From: Chitinophaga sp. Ak27
GTDB lineage: Bacteria; Bacteroidota; Bacteroidia; Chitinophagales; Chitinophagaceae
DNA: 64,000 bases
NCBI RefSeq assembly: GCF_012726295.1
Contig: NZ_JABAOB010000003.1
Coordinates: forward strand, 310,001 to 374,000
Reading direction: 5' to 3'
The position numbers and the translations under genes were made by a program. Positions 29,524 through 38,907 of this stretch are shown piece after piece. Under the pieces are notes generated by a model. It was given only the letters and a program-made list of their open reading frames with translations. It was not told where the DNA came from and made no database searches. Positions within the stretch are counted from its first letter, which is position 1, and the number at the start of each line of letters is the position of its first letter.

Positions 29524-32103
29524 ATGAAATATATACTGTTAAGTGCCTGGCTTTGTTTAGCTGTTTTTATGAATCTGCAGGCACAGGATCATACCGTTAA
29601 CCTCATGGGCTCCGGCTGGGAGTTTTCCCGTACCGATGAAGGCGTGTGGCGCCCTGCCACAGTTCCCGGTACTGTACATACAGATTTGCTGGCCCAGCAT
29701 TTAATTCCTGATCCCTTTGTAGGTACCAATGAAAAGGCGGTTCAATGGGTCGATAAAAAAGACTGGGAATACCGGAAGAAGTGGAAGCTGAAAAAGCAGG
29801 AACTGAATTTTGATGTGATAGCGCTCGAATTCAAAGGCCTGGATACCTATGCCGACGTATACCTCAATAATCACCTGGTTTTACAGTCATCCAATATGTT
29901 TGTATCGCATGTGATAAATGTGAAAGAGTGGTTGGTAGCAGGCGAAAATGAATTACGCATACTGTTTAAAAGTCCCATTAAAACAGACATGCCTAAATTT
30001 TTACAGGATCAGATTATTTATCCTGCCGGTAATGACGCCAGCGATATCCCGCTGAGTGTATATGCGCGTAAAGCGCCTTATCATTATGGCTGGGATTGGG
30101 GGCCACGGTTGGTCACCTCAGGTATCTGGCGTCCGGTTTACCTGCACAGCTGGAATAGAGCAACCATTCGTGATGTATACTGGCAGCAGTTGAAGGTAGA
30201 TAGCGCACGGGCAGAAATGCAGGCGGAAGTGACCGTAGAAGCTGCGGTACCGGGCGAGTATACGCTGCAGCTGCAAAAGAAATCTACCCACGGAGGAGAA
30301 CCTGCCCTGGCGTTGTTCCCGGTAACATTACAGGCAGGTACCCAGGTATTTAAAGTACCTTTCGCGATAGAAAAACCAGTGCTGTGGTGGCCTGCAGGTA
30401 TGGGTAACCAATACCGGTATGAGCTGGTAGCCAATTTGCTCCTCAGGAAGAAAAAAATAGATGCCCACAGCGATAAAATTGGTATCAGAACAATAGAAGT
30501 AGTGAATAAGCCAGACAGCCTGGGTGAATCTTTTTACGTGAAAGTAAATGGTCGCCCGGTATTCATGAAGGGCGCCAACTATATTCCCCAGGACAATTTC
30601 CTGCCCCGGGTAACTGCCGATAAGCAGGAGCAGTTATTCCGTGATATGACAGAATCGCATTTTAACATGGTGCGCGTATGGGGTGGCGGTGTTTATGAAG
30701 AGGATAAATTCTATGACCTGGCAGACCAGAGGGGTATCCTCGTATGGCAGGATTTCATGTTTGCCTGCACCCTTTACCCTTCAGATACCGCTTTCCTGGA
30801 GAATGTGAAGCAGGAGGCGGCTGATAACATCAGGCGTTTGCGTAATCATGCGTCCCTGGCGTTATGGTGCGGGAATAATGAGATAGCCGTAGCTATTAAA
30901 AACTGGGGATGGCAGAGCGGTTACGCCTATACGAACAAGCAATGGGATAGTTTGCAGCAAGGGTACGATCTGTTGTTTAAAACTATTTTGCCACAACAGG
31001 TAGCGACTTATCAGCCAGGGACATTTTATTTCCATTCTTCTCCTATCAGCAACTGGGGAAAGCCGGAAGAATTTACCAGAGGTGATAACCACTACTGGGG
31101 TGTTTGGCATGGCATGGAGTGGTTTGAGGCCTTCAATACGCATATTCCCCGGTTTATGAGCGAATATGGTTTTCAGTCTTTCCCCGGTATGGAAACCATA
31201 CGGACGTTTGCTACCAAAGATGATTATGATATTTTTTCCAATGTGATGCAGGCGCACCAGAAAAGCCCTGCTAAAGGGAATACGGCGATTAAAACTTATA
31301 TGTTGCATTATTACCGGGAGCCGAAAGATTTCCCGGCTTCCGTATATCTCAGCCAGGTATTACAGGCCGAGGGAATGAAAGTGGCGATAGAAGCGCACCG
31401 CCGGGCTATGCCTTATTGTATGGGAACTCTTTACTGGCAGTTGAATGATTGTTGGCCTGGTCCGTCCTGGTCGGGCAGGGATTATAACGGTCGCTGGAAA
31501 GCCCTGCAATACTATGTGAAAGAGGCTTTCCAGCCTCGGTTGGTATCCAATGTGATTGAAAACGGACAGCTGAATACCTGGGTGGTGACCGACGAATACC
31601 AGGGGAAAGCCGACCTGGTAATGTCGGCGATGGACTTGAACGGAAAGGCGATCTGGCAAAAGGAGTTGAAAGATATCCAGTTAAACAGCAATGCCAGCGT
31701 AAAGTTGCATACCATTGATACGGCGGCTATTTTGCAGGGACGAAACCCGGCAATGGTAATATTCTATGCGCAACTGCGAATTGACAATAAGGATTTAGAA
31801 CGGAATATCTTTTACTTTGCTCCGGCGAAGGAAATGAAGCTGGAGGTACCGCACCTGGAGGTGGTGACCAGCAAGCCAGTTAAAGAGAGTGGAGTGGTAT
31901 ACATCCGTTTGAAATCGGATAAGCTGGCGCGGAATGTTTACTTATCGCTCGACAATGCACCGGCGGCTACTCATTTTGAAGAAAATTATTTTGACCTGTT
32001 GCCCGGGGAAACCCGGACTATCCGGTTGCAAACAACACAATTGCCTGAAATTGTTCAGCAGGCATTGAAGATAACTACATTGGAAGCATCTTATAAACAC
32101 TGA
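29524..32103 (+). CDS. Beta-mannosidase, GH2 family
   Basis: 859 aa with a Sec signal peptide (cleavage after about LQA-20), so periplasmic or surface. Hydrolyses terminal beta-1,4-mannose, for example from N-glycan cores or manno-oligosaccharides. The sugar-binding domain has WRPATVPGTVHTDLL and YHYGWDWGPRLVTSGIW, typical of beta-mannosidases and not beta-galactosidases. Catalytic residues: acid/base E453 in LWCGNNEIA and nucleophile E547 in FMSEYGFQSF. Full length. It is followed 2 nt later by an alpha-fucosidase, which suggests the pair trims fucosylated mannose glycans. Confidence 0.95.
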   Translation: MKYILLSAWLCLAVFMNLQAQDHTVNLMGSGWEFSRTDEGVWRPATVPGTVHTDLLAQHLIPDPFVGTNEKAVQWVDKKDWEYRKKWKLKKQELNFDVIALEFKGLDTYADVYLNNHLVLQSSNMFVSHVINVKEWLVAGENELRILFKSPIKTDMPKFLQDQIIYPAGNDASDIPLSVYARKAPYHYGWDWGPRLVTSGIWRPVYLHSWNRATIRDVYWQQLKVDSARAEMQAEVTVEAAVPGEYTLQLQKKSTHGGEPALALFPVTLQAGTQVFKVPFAIEKPVLWWPAGMGNQYRYELVANLLLRKKKIDAHSDKIGIRTIEVVNKPDSLGESFYVKVNGRPVFMKGANYIPQDNFLPRVTADKQEQLFRDMTESHFNMVRVWGGGVYEEDKFYDLADQRGILVWQDFMFACTLYPSDTAFLENVKQEAADNIRRLRNHASLALWCGNNEIAVAIKNWGWQSGYAYTNKQWDSLQQGYDLLFKTILPQQVATYQPGTFYFHSSPISNWGKPEEFTRGDNHYWGVWHGMEWFEAFNTHIPRFMSEYGFQSFPGMETIRTFATKDDYDIFSNVMQAHQKSPAKGNTAIKTYMLHYYREPKDFPASVYLSQVLQAEGMKVAIEAHRRAMPYCMGTLYWQLNDCWPGPSWSGRDYNGRWKALQYYVKEAFQPRLVSNVIENGQLNTWVVTDEYQGKADLVMSAMDLNGKAIWQKELKDIQLNSNASVKLHTIDTAAILQGRNPAMVIFYAQLRIDNKDLERNIFYFAPAKEMKLEVPHLEVVTSKPVKESGVVYIRLKSDKLARNVYLSLDNAPAATHFEENYFDLLPGETRTIRLQTTQLPEIVQQALKITTLEASYKH

Positions 32104-32105
32104 AA

Positions 32106-33545
32106 ATGAAAAAATTCTGGATTGCATTAGGTTGCGTATTAATGGGAATGGCGAGCGCCCAGGCCCAAAGCGAAGAACATCCATATGTACCTGAAACCGA
32201 TCAGGCAGTTGTGAAAAAACTGGATGAGTGGCAGGATTGGAAGTTTGGTATGATTATGCACTGGGGACCTTATTCACAGTGGGGCGTGGTGGAATCCTGG
32301 AGCATTTGCCCGGAAGATGAAGGCTGGACACAGCGTAAACCTGCCGGTATCCCGTATTATGATTACCTGAAAAAGTATGAGGCTTTAGGCAAGACCTTTA
32401 ACCCCGTGCATTTTAATCCCGAAAAATGGGCAAAGGCAGCCAAAGACGCCGGTATGAAATACTTGGTATTTACTACCAAGCACCATGATGGTTTCTGCAT
32501 GTTTGACACCAAACAAACAGACTATAAGATTACTGCTGCCGATGGCGCTTTCAGCAAAAATCCGCGGGCTAACCTCGCCAAGGAGATATTCCAGGCGTTC
32601 CGGGAGGAAGGAATTCATGCCGGTGCTTATTTCTCTAAGCCCGACTGGCATACAGAATATTACTGGTGGCCTTATTTCCCGCCCCGCGACAGGAATGTGA
32701 ACTATGACATTAAGAAATATCCTGAAAGATGGAACCAGTTTAAGCAATATACTTACAACCAGATAGAAGAGCTGATGACAGGTTATGGTAAACTGGAAAT
32801 TCTCTGGTTAGACGGAGGTTGGGTACGCCCACGTAAAACGCAGACCAAAGAATCGCTTTCCTGGAGCCAGACCGCTCCACAAGACCAGGATATAGATATG
32901 GGTAAAATTACTACCATGGCGCGTAGTCACCAGCCGGGGCTGATCGTAGTAGACCGTAGTGTACATGGTCCTTATGAAAACTATCGCACGCCGGAACAGG
33001 AAATTCCCAATAAGCCGCTCAGCTATCCCTGGGAAACTTGTATGACCATGGGTAGTTCCTGGTCTTATGTGCCGGATGATAAGTATAAAACGGTGAATGT
33101 ACTCATCCACAACCTGGTCGACATTGTGGCCAAGGGTGGTAACTATCTGCTGAATGTGGCTCCTGGCCCTGATGGCGAATTACATGATGCGGCTTATGCT
33201 ACCATGAAGGGTATTGGGGAGTGGATGCATGTTAATGGCGATGCTATCTATGGCACCCGTGCCGTAGCGCCTTATAAAGATGGTAAAGTATGTTTTACGC
33301 GTAAAAAAGATGGTGCTGTATACGCTATCTACCTGTTGGATGAAAATGAACAGGTACCAGCCACTATCAGTTTTAAAGGACTGACACCTGCTAAAGGTGC
33401 CCGCTTACAGCTGTTGGGTGCCGGTAATAAGCTGGTGTGGAAAACTACGGGAGAAGGCATAACCATCCAGGTGCCTGAAGCTATCCGCCAGAAAGGATTT
33501 AAACATGCCGTAGCGATTAAAATATCAGCTGTGGAAAAGATGTGA
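32106..33545 (+). CDS. Alpha-L-fucosidase, GH29 family
   Basis: 479 aa with a signal peptide (MKKFWIALGCVLMGMASAQA). GH29 marks: WKFGMIMHWGPYSQWG, FTTKHHDGFCMFDTKQTDY, and nucleophile D236 in EILWLDGGW. A C-terminal beta-sandwich follows (about 385-479). Acts outside the cytoplasm on terminal alpha-L-fucose. Co-transcribed with the beta-mannosidase (2 nt gap). No SusC/SusD pair, sulfatase or regulator accompanies them in the window, so this is a minimal locus and not a full polysaccharide utilisation locus. Confidence 0.94.
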   Translation: MKKFWIALGCVLMGMASAQAQSEEHPYVPETDQAVVKKLDEWQDWKFGMIMHWGPYSQWGVVESWSICPEDEGWTQRKPAGIPYYDYLKKYEALGKTFNPVHFNPEKWAKAAKDAGMKYLVFTTKHHDGFCMFDTKQTDYKITAADGAFSKNPRANLAKEIFQAFREEGIHAGAYFSKPDWHTEYYWWPYFPPRDRNVNYDIKKYPERWNQFKQYTYNQIEELMTGYGKLEILWLDGGWVRPRKTQTKESLSWSQTAPQDQDIDMGKITTMARSHQPGLIVVDRSVHGPYENYRTPEQEIPNKPLSYPWETCMTMGSSWSYVPDDKYKTVNVLIHNLVDIVAKGGNYLLNVAPGPDGELHDAAYATMKGIGEWMHVNGDAIYGTRAVAPYKDGKVCFTRKKDGAVYAIYLLDENEQVPATISFKGLTPAKGARLQLLGAGNKLVWKTTGEGITIQVPEAIRQKGFKHAVAIKISAVEKM

Positions 33546-33578
33546 TTTAGATGTTAGTTCATGTGAATTAATGTTGAT

Positions 33579-33628
33579 AAAACAAAAAAGAGAGGATTGC
33601 TTACCCGCAGTCCTCTCTTTTTTGTTTT
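33579..33628 (+). terminator. Terminator after the GH2-GH29 pair
   Basis: A 22-bp stem with one G-T pair: 33579-33600 pairs with 33607-33628 around the loop TTACCC, ending in TTTTTTGTTTT. A-rich on the left, T-rich on the right. Confidence 0.92.
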
Positions 33629-33659
33629 ATAACCAATAACATCCACAAATGGTAGCTAT

Positions 33660-34400
33660 ATGAACAGAAACCCAAGAGTGCTGCTTGTTGAAGATGATAA
33701 GGCCTTCGGTAGTATTGTAAAACAACATCTTGAGCAGGCCGGCTACAACGTAGAACATTGTTACGATGGTATTGACGCCTGGAATCAATATGTCAGAAAC
33801 CGATATGATATTTGCCTGATAGACATTGTCATTCCGAAAATGAATGGGTTTGAACTGGCCAGGCATATCCGGAAAAGCACCCTGTTAACGCCTATTTTTT
33901 TCCTTTCCTCCGAAAGGACCGGGGACGAAGACCGGATCAACGGATTCCAGCTGGGAGGCGATGGCTACCTGATCAAGCCATTTAGTTTCGAGGAATTACT
34001 GAGAAGGATAAGGGTCATCCTGAAATGGACCCGGCCCAACAGAACTGAGCTATTGATAGGGCATAACCTGGGTACCTATACGTATCACTACCGAAAGCTG
34101 AAGATATATGAGACAGAAAGCAAGCTGGTAAAGAGCAAGTTATCTCCGATTGAGGCTAAAATGCTACGTTACTTCCTGAGCCGTCCCAATATTATCGTGC
34201 AAAAAGACGAAGTGCTTTTACGGGTTTGGGGAAAAGAGGATTTTTATGCCAGCCGGAGTATGGACGTGTTTATTGGCCGGATCCGGAAGCAGCTAAAGCT
34301 GGAACCCCGGGTAGAGCTGGAAACGGTGTATAATGTAGGGTTGAGGTTGAATGTCCCAGAAGCATTACTGCCTGTTAAAATATGTGTACCATTCACCTAG
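33660..34400 (+). CDS. OmpR-family response regulator
   Basis: 246 aa. Receiver domain with acidic pocket E11-D12-D13, phospho-acceptor D55 (in CLIDIVIPKMNG), conserved S in LSSERT, and K in YLIKPFSFEELL. C-terminal winged-helix DNA-binding domain (about 135-235) with LSPIEAKMLRYFL and DVFIGRIRKQLK. It resembles RprY-type regulators. The gene stands alone between two terminators, so its kinase is elsewhere; the orphan kinase at 17188 is a candidate on family grounds only. Confidence 0.92.
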   Translation: MNRNPRVLLVEDDKAFGSIVKQHLEQAGYNVEHCYDGIDAWNQYVRNRYDICLIDIVIPKMNGFELARHIRKSTLLTPIFFLSSERTGDEDRINGFQLGGDGYLIKPFSFEELLRRIRVILKWTRPNRTELLIGHNLGTYTYHYRKLKIYETESKLVKSKLSPIEAKMLRYFLSRPNIIVQKDEVLLRVWGKEDFYASRSMDVFIGRIRKQLKLEPRVELETVYNVGLRLNVPEALLPVKICVPFT

Positions 34401-34428
34401 CGCACAAATAACAACCATAAATGAAGCG

Positions 34429-34480
34429 AATTCCCGTTCCTTTCCCGGTGACCGTACCAGGGAAAGGATGGGAATTTTTT
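34429..34480 (+). terminator. Terminator of the response regulator gene
   Basis: AATTCCCGTTCCTTTCCC (34429-34446) pairs with GGGAAAGGATGGGAATT (34460-34476) with one mismatch, then TTTT. Confidence 0.85.
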
Positions 34481-34531
34481 GCCGGCCCCTGCTTTTTCCA
34501 TCCTGCTTTTCTTTCAGATTATATTAAATCG

Positions 34532-34539
34532 TAACTTTA
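34532..34539 (+). promoter_or_regulatory. -7-like box TAACTTTA of relA/spoT
   Basis: One base off TAnnTTTG, ending 5 nt before ATG 34545, with TTTTC about 20 nt upstream. It would give a leaderless mRNA. Confidence 0.35.
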
Positions 34540-34544
34540 TTCTA

Positions 34545-36791
34545 ATGGAAACAGTGGCAGTTCAAAAATATAATTTAGACGAAGAGCAGGAAAAGAAAGA
34601 AATCGTTCGGCATTACCGTGCTTTATTGAGGGCATTAAAACCCCGGTTAAAAAAAGGCGACAGGGAGCTGGTACGTACTGCTTTTGAAATGGCAGCCGAT
34701 GCACATAAGGAAATGCGCCGTAAGTCCGGGGAACCGTATATCCTGCATCCGCTGGCTGTGGCGCAGATATGCGTGGAAGAAATAGGGCTGGGAGTACGTT
34801 CCGCCATCTGTGCATTATTGCATGATACAGTGGAAGATACAGAAGTGACGCTCGAAGATGTATCCCGCGAATTTGGTAATGAAATCGCACATATCGTAGA
34901 TGGGTTGACGAAAATATCTACCGTCATAGATTCCAGCACCAGTACCGCGCAGGCTGAGAATTTCAAGAAGATATTGCTTACCCTGGCCGATGATCCCCGG
35001 GTAATATTGATTAAGCTGGCCGACCGGCTGCATAACATGCGTACGCTCGACAGCATGAGCCGCGAAAAACAGCTGAAAATAGCTTCCGAAACGGTATTTA
35101 TATATGCCCCCCTGGCACATCGCCTCGGGCTTTATAATATTAAATCTGAGATGGAAGACCTGGCGATGAAATACACCGAGCAGCAAACCTACCGGGAAAT
35201 CGCCAAACGCCTCAAGGAAACAAAACGGGAGCGTACCCGTTATATTAATGAGTTTATTAAACCTATTAAAGAGGTACTGCAGGAAGAAGGCTTTGAATTC
35301 GAGATCTATGGCCGGCCCAAGTCAATCCATTCTATCCATAATAAAATCAAAACCAAGGGTGTAGCCTTTGAGGAAGTATATGATCTTTTCGCCATCCGTA
35401 TTATCCTGGATTCCCCGCTGGAAAAGGAAAAAGCGGACTGCTGGAAAGTATATTCCATTATTACCGACTTTTACCACCCCAGCCCGGAAAGAACCAGAGA
35501 CTGGCTCAGTAACCCCAAATCCAATGGGTACGAGGCGTTGCACGTAACGGTAATGGGGCCCAGCGGTAAATGGGTAGAAGTACAGATCCGCTCCAAACGC
35601 ATGAACGACTACGCCGAAAAGGGCGTGGCTGCACACTGGCGTTATAAAGAAGGCAGCGGCGCTTCCGCGCAGCAGGAATCCAAATTTGACCAGTGGTTTA
35701 CCCAGATCCGGGAAATACTGAACAATCCCGATTCCAATACACTCGACTTCCTGGCCGATTTTAAGAGCAACCTGTTCACTGAAGAAATTTACGTATACAC
35801 GCCTAAGGGCGATCTGAAAATATTGCCGGTTAATTCTACCGCATTGGATTTTGCTTACTCTATCCATAGTGCGGTGGGAAATAAGTGTATCGGCGCCAAA
35901 GTAAATTACAAGCTGGTACCCCTGAGCCATAAGCTGCGCAGCGGGGACCAGGTAGAGATTATTACCTCCAATAAACAAAAGCCTTCGGAAGACTGGCTCA
36001 ACTTTGTGCTTACCGCCAAAGCCAAGTCAAAAATCAAGGATGCCCTGAAGGAGGAAAAGCGGAAAGTCGCCATGGATGGGAAAGCAGCGTTGGAGCGCAA
36101 GTTATCCCACATGAATATCTCCATCAATCAGCATAATATCAGTGAGTTGGTGCAGTTTTATAAACAACCATCTCCACTCGATTTATACTACCAGATAGCG
36201 GTTAAGAATATCGACCTGAAAGAGCTCAAGCAGTTTGCTGTACTGGGCGACAAGCTGGAACCCCCAAAACCGGTAAAGGCGCCGGAACATGTACCGGAAG
36301 AGCAGGTGAAGCATCAGCTGCCTTCCAAGAAGGATGCAGAGCTGATTATTTTCGGTGAAAGTTCAGATAAGATTGCCTATAAGCTGGCCAATTGCTGCCG
36401 GCCTATCCCCGGCGACGACGTATTTGGCTTTATTACTGCCAGTGAAGGCCTCAAAATTCACCGTACCAATTGCCCCAATGCGGCCCAACTCCTGGCTAAT
36501 TACGGCCACCGGGTCGTAAAAACCAAGTGGGTGAAGAACCGGGAAATCTCTTTCCTCACCGGCTTGCGTATTATCGGTATGGACGATGTGGGAGTTATCC
36601 ACAAGATCACCAACATCATTTCCGGAGAATTGAAGATCAATATCTCCGCCCTCAGTATTGAGTCAAAAGAAGGCCTTTTTGAAGGGTTGATCAAAGTTTA
36701 TGTACATGATAAGGAGGAGCTGGATGAGCTGGTAGATCGGCTTAAAAAGCTGGATGGCATACAATCTATCCAACGGTTGGAGGAATCGTAA
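34545..36791 (+). CDS. Bifunctional (p)ppGpp synthetase/hydrolase, RelA/SpoT family
   Basis: 748 aa from ATG 34545 (METVAVQKYNL). The hydrolase HD domain has HPLAVAQI and LLHDTVEDTEVT intact, and LADRLHNMRTL. The synthetase domain has FEIYGRPKSIHSIHNKI, YDLFAIRII and SNPKSNGYEALHVTVMGP. A TGS domain (VYTPKGDLKILPVNSTALDFAY), a conserved-Cys region (LANCCRPIPGDDVFGF) and a C-terminal ACT domain follow. Both activities look complete, so it probably sets ppGpp levels alone or with small alarmone enzymes. A longer reading from 34479 runs into the upstream terminator and is not favoured. Confidence 0.95.
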   Translation: METVAVQKYNLDEEQEKKEIVRHYRALLRALKPRLKKGDRELVRTAFEMAADAHKEMRRKSGEPYILHPLAVAQICVEEIGLGVRSAICALLHDTVEDTEVTLEDVSREFGNEIAHIVDGLTKISTVIDSSTSTAQAENFKKILLTLADDPRVILIKLADRLHNMRTLDSMSREKQLKIASETVFIYAPLAHRLGLYNIKSEMEDLAMKYTEQQTYREIAKRLKETKRERTRYINEFIKPIKEVLQEEGFEFEIYGRPKSIHSIHNKIKTKGVAFEEVYDLFAIRIILDSPLEKEKADCWKVYSIITDFYHPSPERTRDWLSNPKSNGYEALHVTVMGPSGKWVEVQIRSKRMNDYAEKGVAAHWRYKEGSGASAQQESKFDQWFTQIREILNNPDSNTLDFLADFKSNLFTEEIYVYTPKGDLKILPVNSTALDFAYSIHSAVGNKCIGAKVNYKLVPLSHKLRSGDQVEIITSNKQKPSEDWLNFVLTAKAKSKIKDALKEEKRKVAMDGKAALERKLSHMNISINQHNISELVQFYKQPSPLDLYYQIAVKNIDLKELKQFAVLGDKLEPPKPVKAPEHVPEEQVKHQLPSKKDAELIIFGESSDKIAYKLANCCRPIPGDDVFGFITASEGLKIHRTNCPNAAQLLANYGHRVVKTKWVKNREISFLTGLRIIGMDDVGVIHKITNIISGELKINISALSIESKEGLFEGLIKVYVHDKEELDELVDRLKKLDGIQSIQRLEES

Positions 36792-36905
36792 TATAGCCAT
36801 TGTCATTTTAAGGGAAACTGTCGGTAAAGGTGACGTATATTTACGTGATGTGCTGGCTATGGGGTTTATTGATCGCGGATAAGGGAAGGCTAAAAGCTTT
36901 CAAAA

Positions 36906-36936
36906 TTTGTATTTCTTAATATTCGCCTTAATTTTG
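36906..36936 (+). promoter_or_regulatory. purA promoter, TTTG-N19-TAATTTTG
   Basis: TTTG at 36906-36909, 19 nt, TAATTTTG at 36929-36936. Full consensus match; leader of about 40 nt to the purA ATG. Confidence 0.8.
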
Positions 36937-36981
36937 CGACTTCTTTTAAAGCAACAACCTCCGATAATTAATTAAATCATT

Positions 36982-38253
36982 ATGGTAGACGTTTTGTTAG
37001 GCCTGCAATGGGGCGACGAAGGCAAGGGTAAAATTGTGGACTATTTTGCCGGCAGGTACGACGTGATTGCCCGTTTTCAGGGTGGCCCGAATGCTGGTCA
37101 CACGTTATATGTAAACGGACAGAAAGTAGTATTACGCACCATTCCATCCGGTGTATTCCATGATAAGACCGTGAATCTTATCGGTAACGGGGTGGTACTG
37201 GATCCCGTAGCTTTCAAAAAGGAAAGCGAAGATATCGCGGCACTGGGCGTGGATCTGACAAAAAATCTCTTTATAGCAGAAAAAACCCATATCATCGTTC
37301 CTACGCATCGTGCGCTGGATAAAGCATCTGAAATTGCAAAAGGCAACGATAAAATCGGTTCTACCTTGAAAGGGATCGGCCCTGCCTATATGGATAAAAC
37401 CGGCAGAAACGGTTTACGTGTAGGAGATGTGTTGTCGCCTAATTTTAAAAGCCTGTATGAGAGCCTGAAGCAGAAACACTTGCAGCTCTTGTCTCATTAC
37501 GATATTACAGATCTTACCGAAGATATTGCCGCCTGGGAAGCTGAATTCTTTGAAGCGATTCCTTTCCTGAAAAAAATGAACGTGGTAAGCGGCGAATATT
37601 TCCTGAATGAACAACTGAAAGCCGGTAAAAAAGTTTTGGCTGAAGGAGCTCAGGGAAGCATGCTGGACGTAGATTTCGGTACCTATCCGTTTGTTACTTC
37701 TTCCAATACCATTTCTGCCGGCGTTTGTACCGGTTTGGGTATTGCCCCGCGCTGGATCAAAGAAGTAATTGGTGTTACCAAAGCTTACTGCACCCGCGTA
37801 GGTAGCGGACCTTTCCCTACTGAGCTGGACAATGAAGTGGGTGAACATCTGCGTAGTGCCGGTCATGAATTTGGCGCCGTTACCGGCCGTTCCCGCCGCT
37901 GTGGCTGGATTGACCTGGTTGCACTGAACTACACCTGCATGCTGAGTGGGGTAACGCAACTGGTAATGACCAAAAGCGATGTACTGGACGAATTTGATGA
38001 AGTATTGGCTTGTACAGCTTACGAGATCGACGGTCAGCAAACAAAACAATTACCTTTCCAGTTAAACGGTCTGGACATTAAACCGGTGTGGGAAACCTTT
38101 AAAGGATGGAGTGATAAGACGTCTACTTGTCAGCAATTCAACGAGTTACCAACCGAGATGAAAGCGTTTGTTTCATCCGTGGAGAATTACCTGGGCGTTC
38201 CCGTGAAATACGTTTCCAACGGACCTGGGCGCGATCAGATCCTTGAAAAGTAG
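36982..38253 (+). CDS. purA: Adenylosuccinate synthase
   Basis: 423-aa cytoplasmic enzyme making adenylosuccinate from IMP, Asp and GTP, the first step to AMP. GTP loop QWGDEGKGK (9-17), GGPNAGHTLYVNGQKVVLR, GIGPAYMDKTGRNGLRVGD, LAEGAQGSMLDVDFGTYPFVTSS, KAYCTRVGSGPFPTEL and TGRSRRCGWIDLVAL match the family throughout. Full length, own promoter. An acidic AT-hook protein gene follows at 38347. Confidence 0.98.
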   Translation: MVDVLLGLQWGDEGKGKIVDYFAGRYDVIARFQGGPNAGHTLYVNGQKVVLRTIPSGVFHDKTVNLIGNGVVLDPVAFKKESEDIAALGVDLTKNLFIAEKTHIIVPTHRALDKASEIAKGNDKIGSTLKGIGPAYMDKTGRNGLRVGDVLSPNFKSLYESLKQKHLQLLSHYDITDLTEDIAAWEAEFFEAIPFLKKMNVVSGEYFLNEQLKAGKKVLAEGAQGSMLDVDFGTYPFVTSSNTISAGVCTGLGIAPRWIKEVIGVTKAYCTRVGSGPFPTELDNEVGEHLRSAGHEFGAVTGRSRRCGWIDLVALNYTCMLSGVTQLVMTKSDVLDEFDEVLACTAYEIDGQQTKQLPFQLNGLDIKPVWETFKGWSDKTSTCQQFNELPTEMKAFVSSVENYLGVPVKYVSNGPGRDQILEK

Positions 38254-38346
38254 AAGGAAAAAAGTAAGAAAAAAAAACGGCAAAAAAAATTTGGCGAATA
38301 AGAAAAACTATTAAAACTTTACGGCAAAGAAATAAGGCAACCTATT

Positions 38347-38793
38347 ATGAAATCAAAATCTGATAAAGAGAAAGAGACCAAAAAAACTACTTCTCCTAAG
38401 ACTGAAAAAGACGCTCCTAAAGCTGCGGCCAAGCCTAAGAAAGAGGTGGATGAAGATGAAGAGGAGGAAGATGATGAAGATGTGAAACCTTCAAAATCTG
38501 CCGCTAAGAAATCAGATAAGTCCGCATCAAAATCCAAACGTAAAGATGACGATGAGGAGGATGATGATGACGATGAGATGGACGACATGGACGATGCTTG
38601 GGAAAAAGGAGAAGATGATGATTATGATCCCGATTTTGAAGAATTTGACATGCCTAAGTCAAAGGGTAAACGCGGTCGTCCTGCCGGCGGCGGTAAGAAA
38701 ACCGATGACGACGATGACCTGGGCATCGATGATGAATTCAAGGATATGGATCTGTTTAACGATCGTTTTGACGATGATGATGATGATTTTTAA
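38347..38793 (+). CDS. Highly charged acidic protein with AT-hook-like motif
   Basis: 148 aa of low complexity. It opens with a Lys/Ser/Pro-rich stretch (1-35), then alternating acidic blocks (DEDEEEEDDED, DDDEEDDDDDEMDDMDD) and basic blocks. An AT-hook-like KRGRPAGGGKK at about 107-117 could touch the DNA minor groove. It ends in DDDDDDF. It looks disordered, like bacterial histone-chaperone or nucleolin-like tails. Function unknown. It lies 93 nt after purA and is closed by a strong hairpin that overlaps the start of pabB. The opposite strand shows a poly-Ser frame, an artefact of the GAT/GAA runs. Confidence 0.75.
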   Translation: MKSKSDKEKETKKTTSPKTEKDAPKAAAKPKKEVDEDEEEEDDEDVKPSKSAAKKSDKSASKSKRKDDDEEDDDDDEMDDMDDAWEKGEDDDYDPDFEEFDMPKSKGKRGRPAGGGKKTDDDDDLGIDDEFKDMDLFNDRFDDDDDDF

Positions 38794-38860
38794 GCTTTAA
38801 AACACGATTGTTATCAGGATATTCCACACCTTCCCGGTTGATAATCAGAAAATATTTAAG

Positions 38861-38907
38861 CAACAAATGTTGAATTGGGGAAACCAGTTCAACATTTGTT
38901 GTTTTTT
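38861..38907 (+). terminator. Terminator-like hairpin overlapping the pabB start codon
   Basis: CAACAAATGTTGAATTGG (38861-38878), loop ggaaa, CCAGTTCAACATTTGTTG (38884-38901): 18 bp with one G-T pair, then six T. It has the form of an intrinsic terminator for the gene at 38347. Yet the pabB ATG (38867) and its first codons form the stem. It may attenuate pabB or mask its start. Confidence 0.85.

Noticed and set aside
38319..38588. Poly-Ser minus-strand frame
   Set aside because: Artefact of GAT/GAA runs coding for acidic residues on the plus strand.
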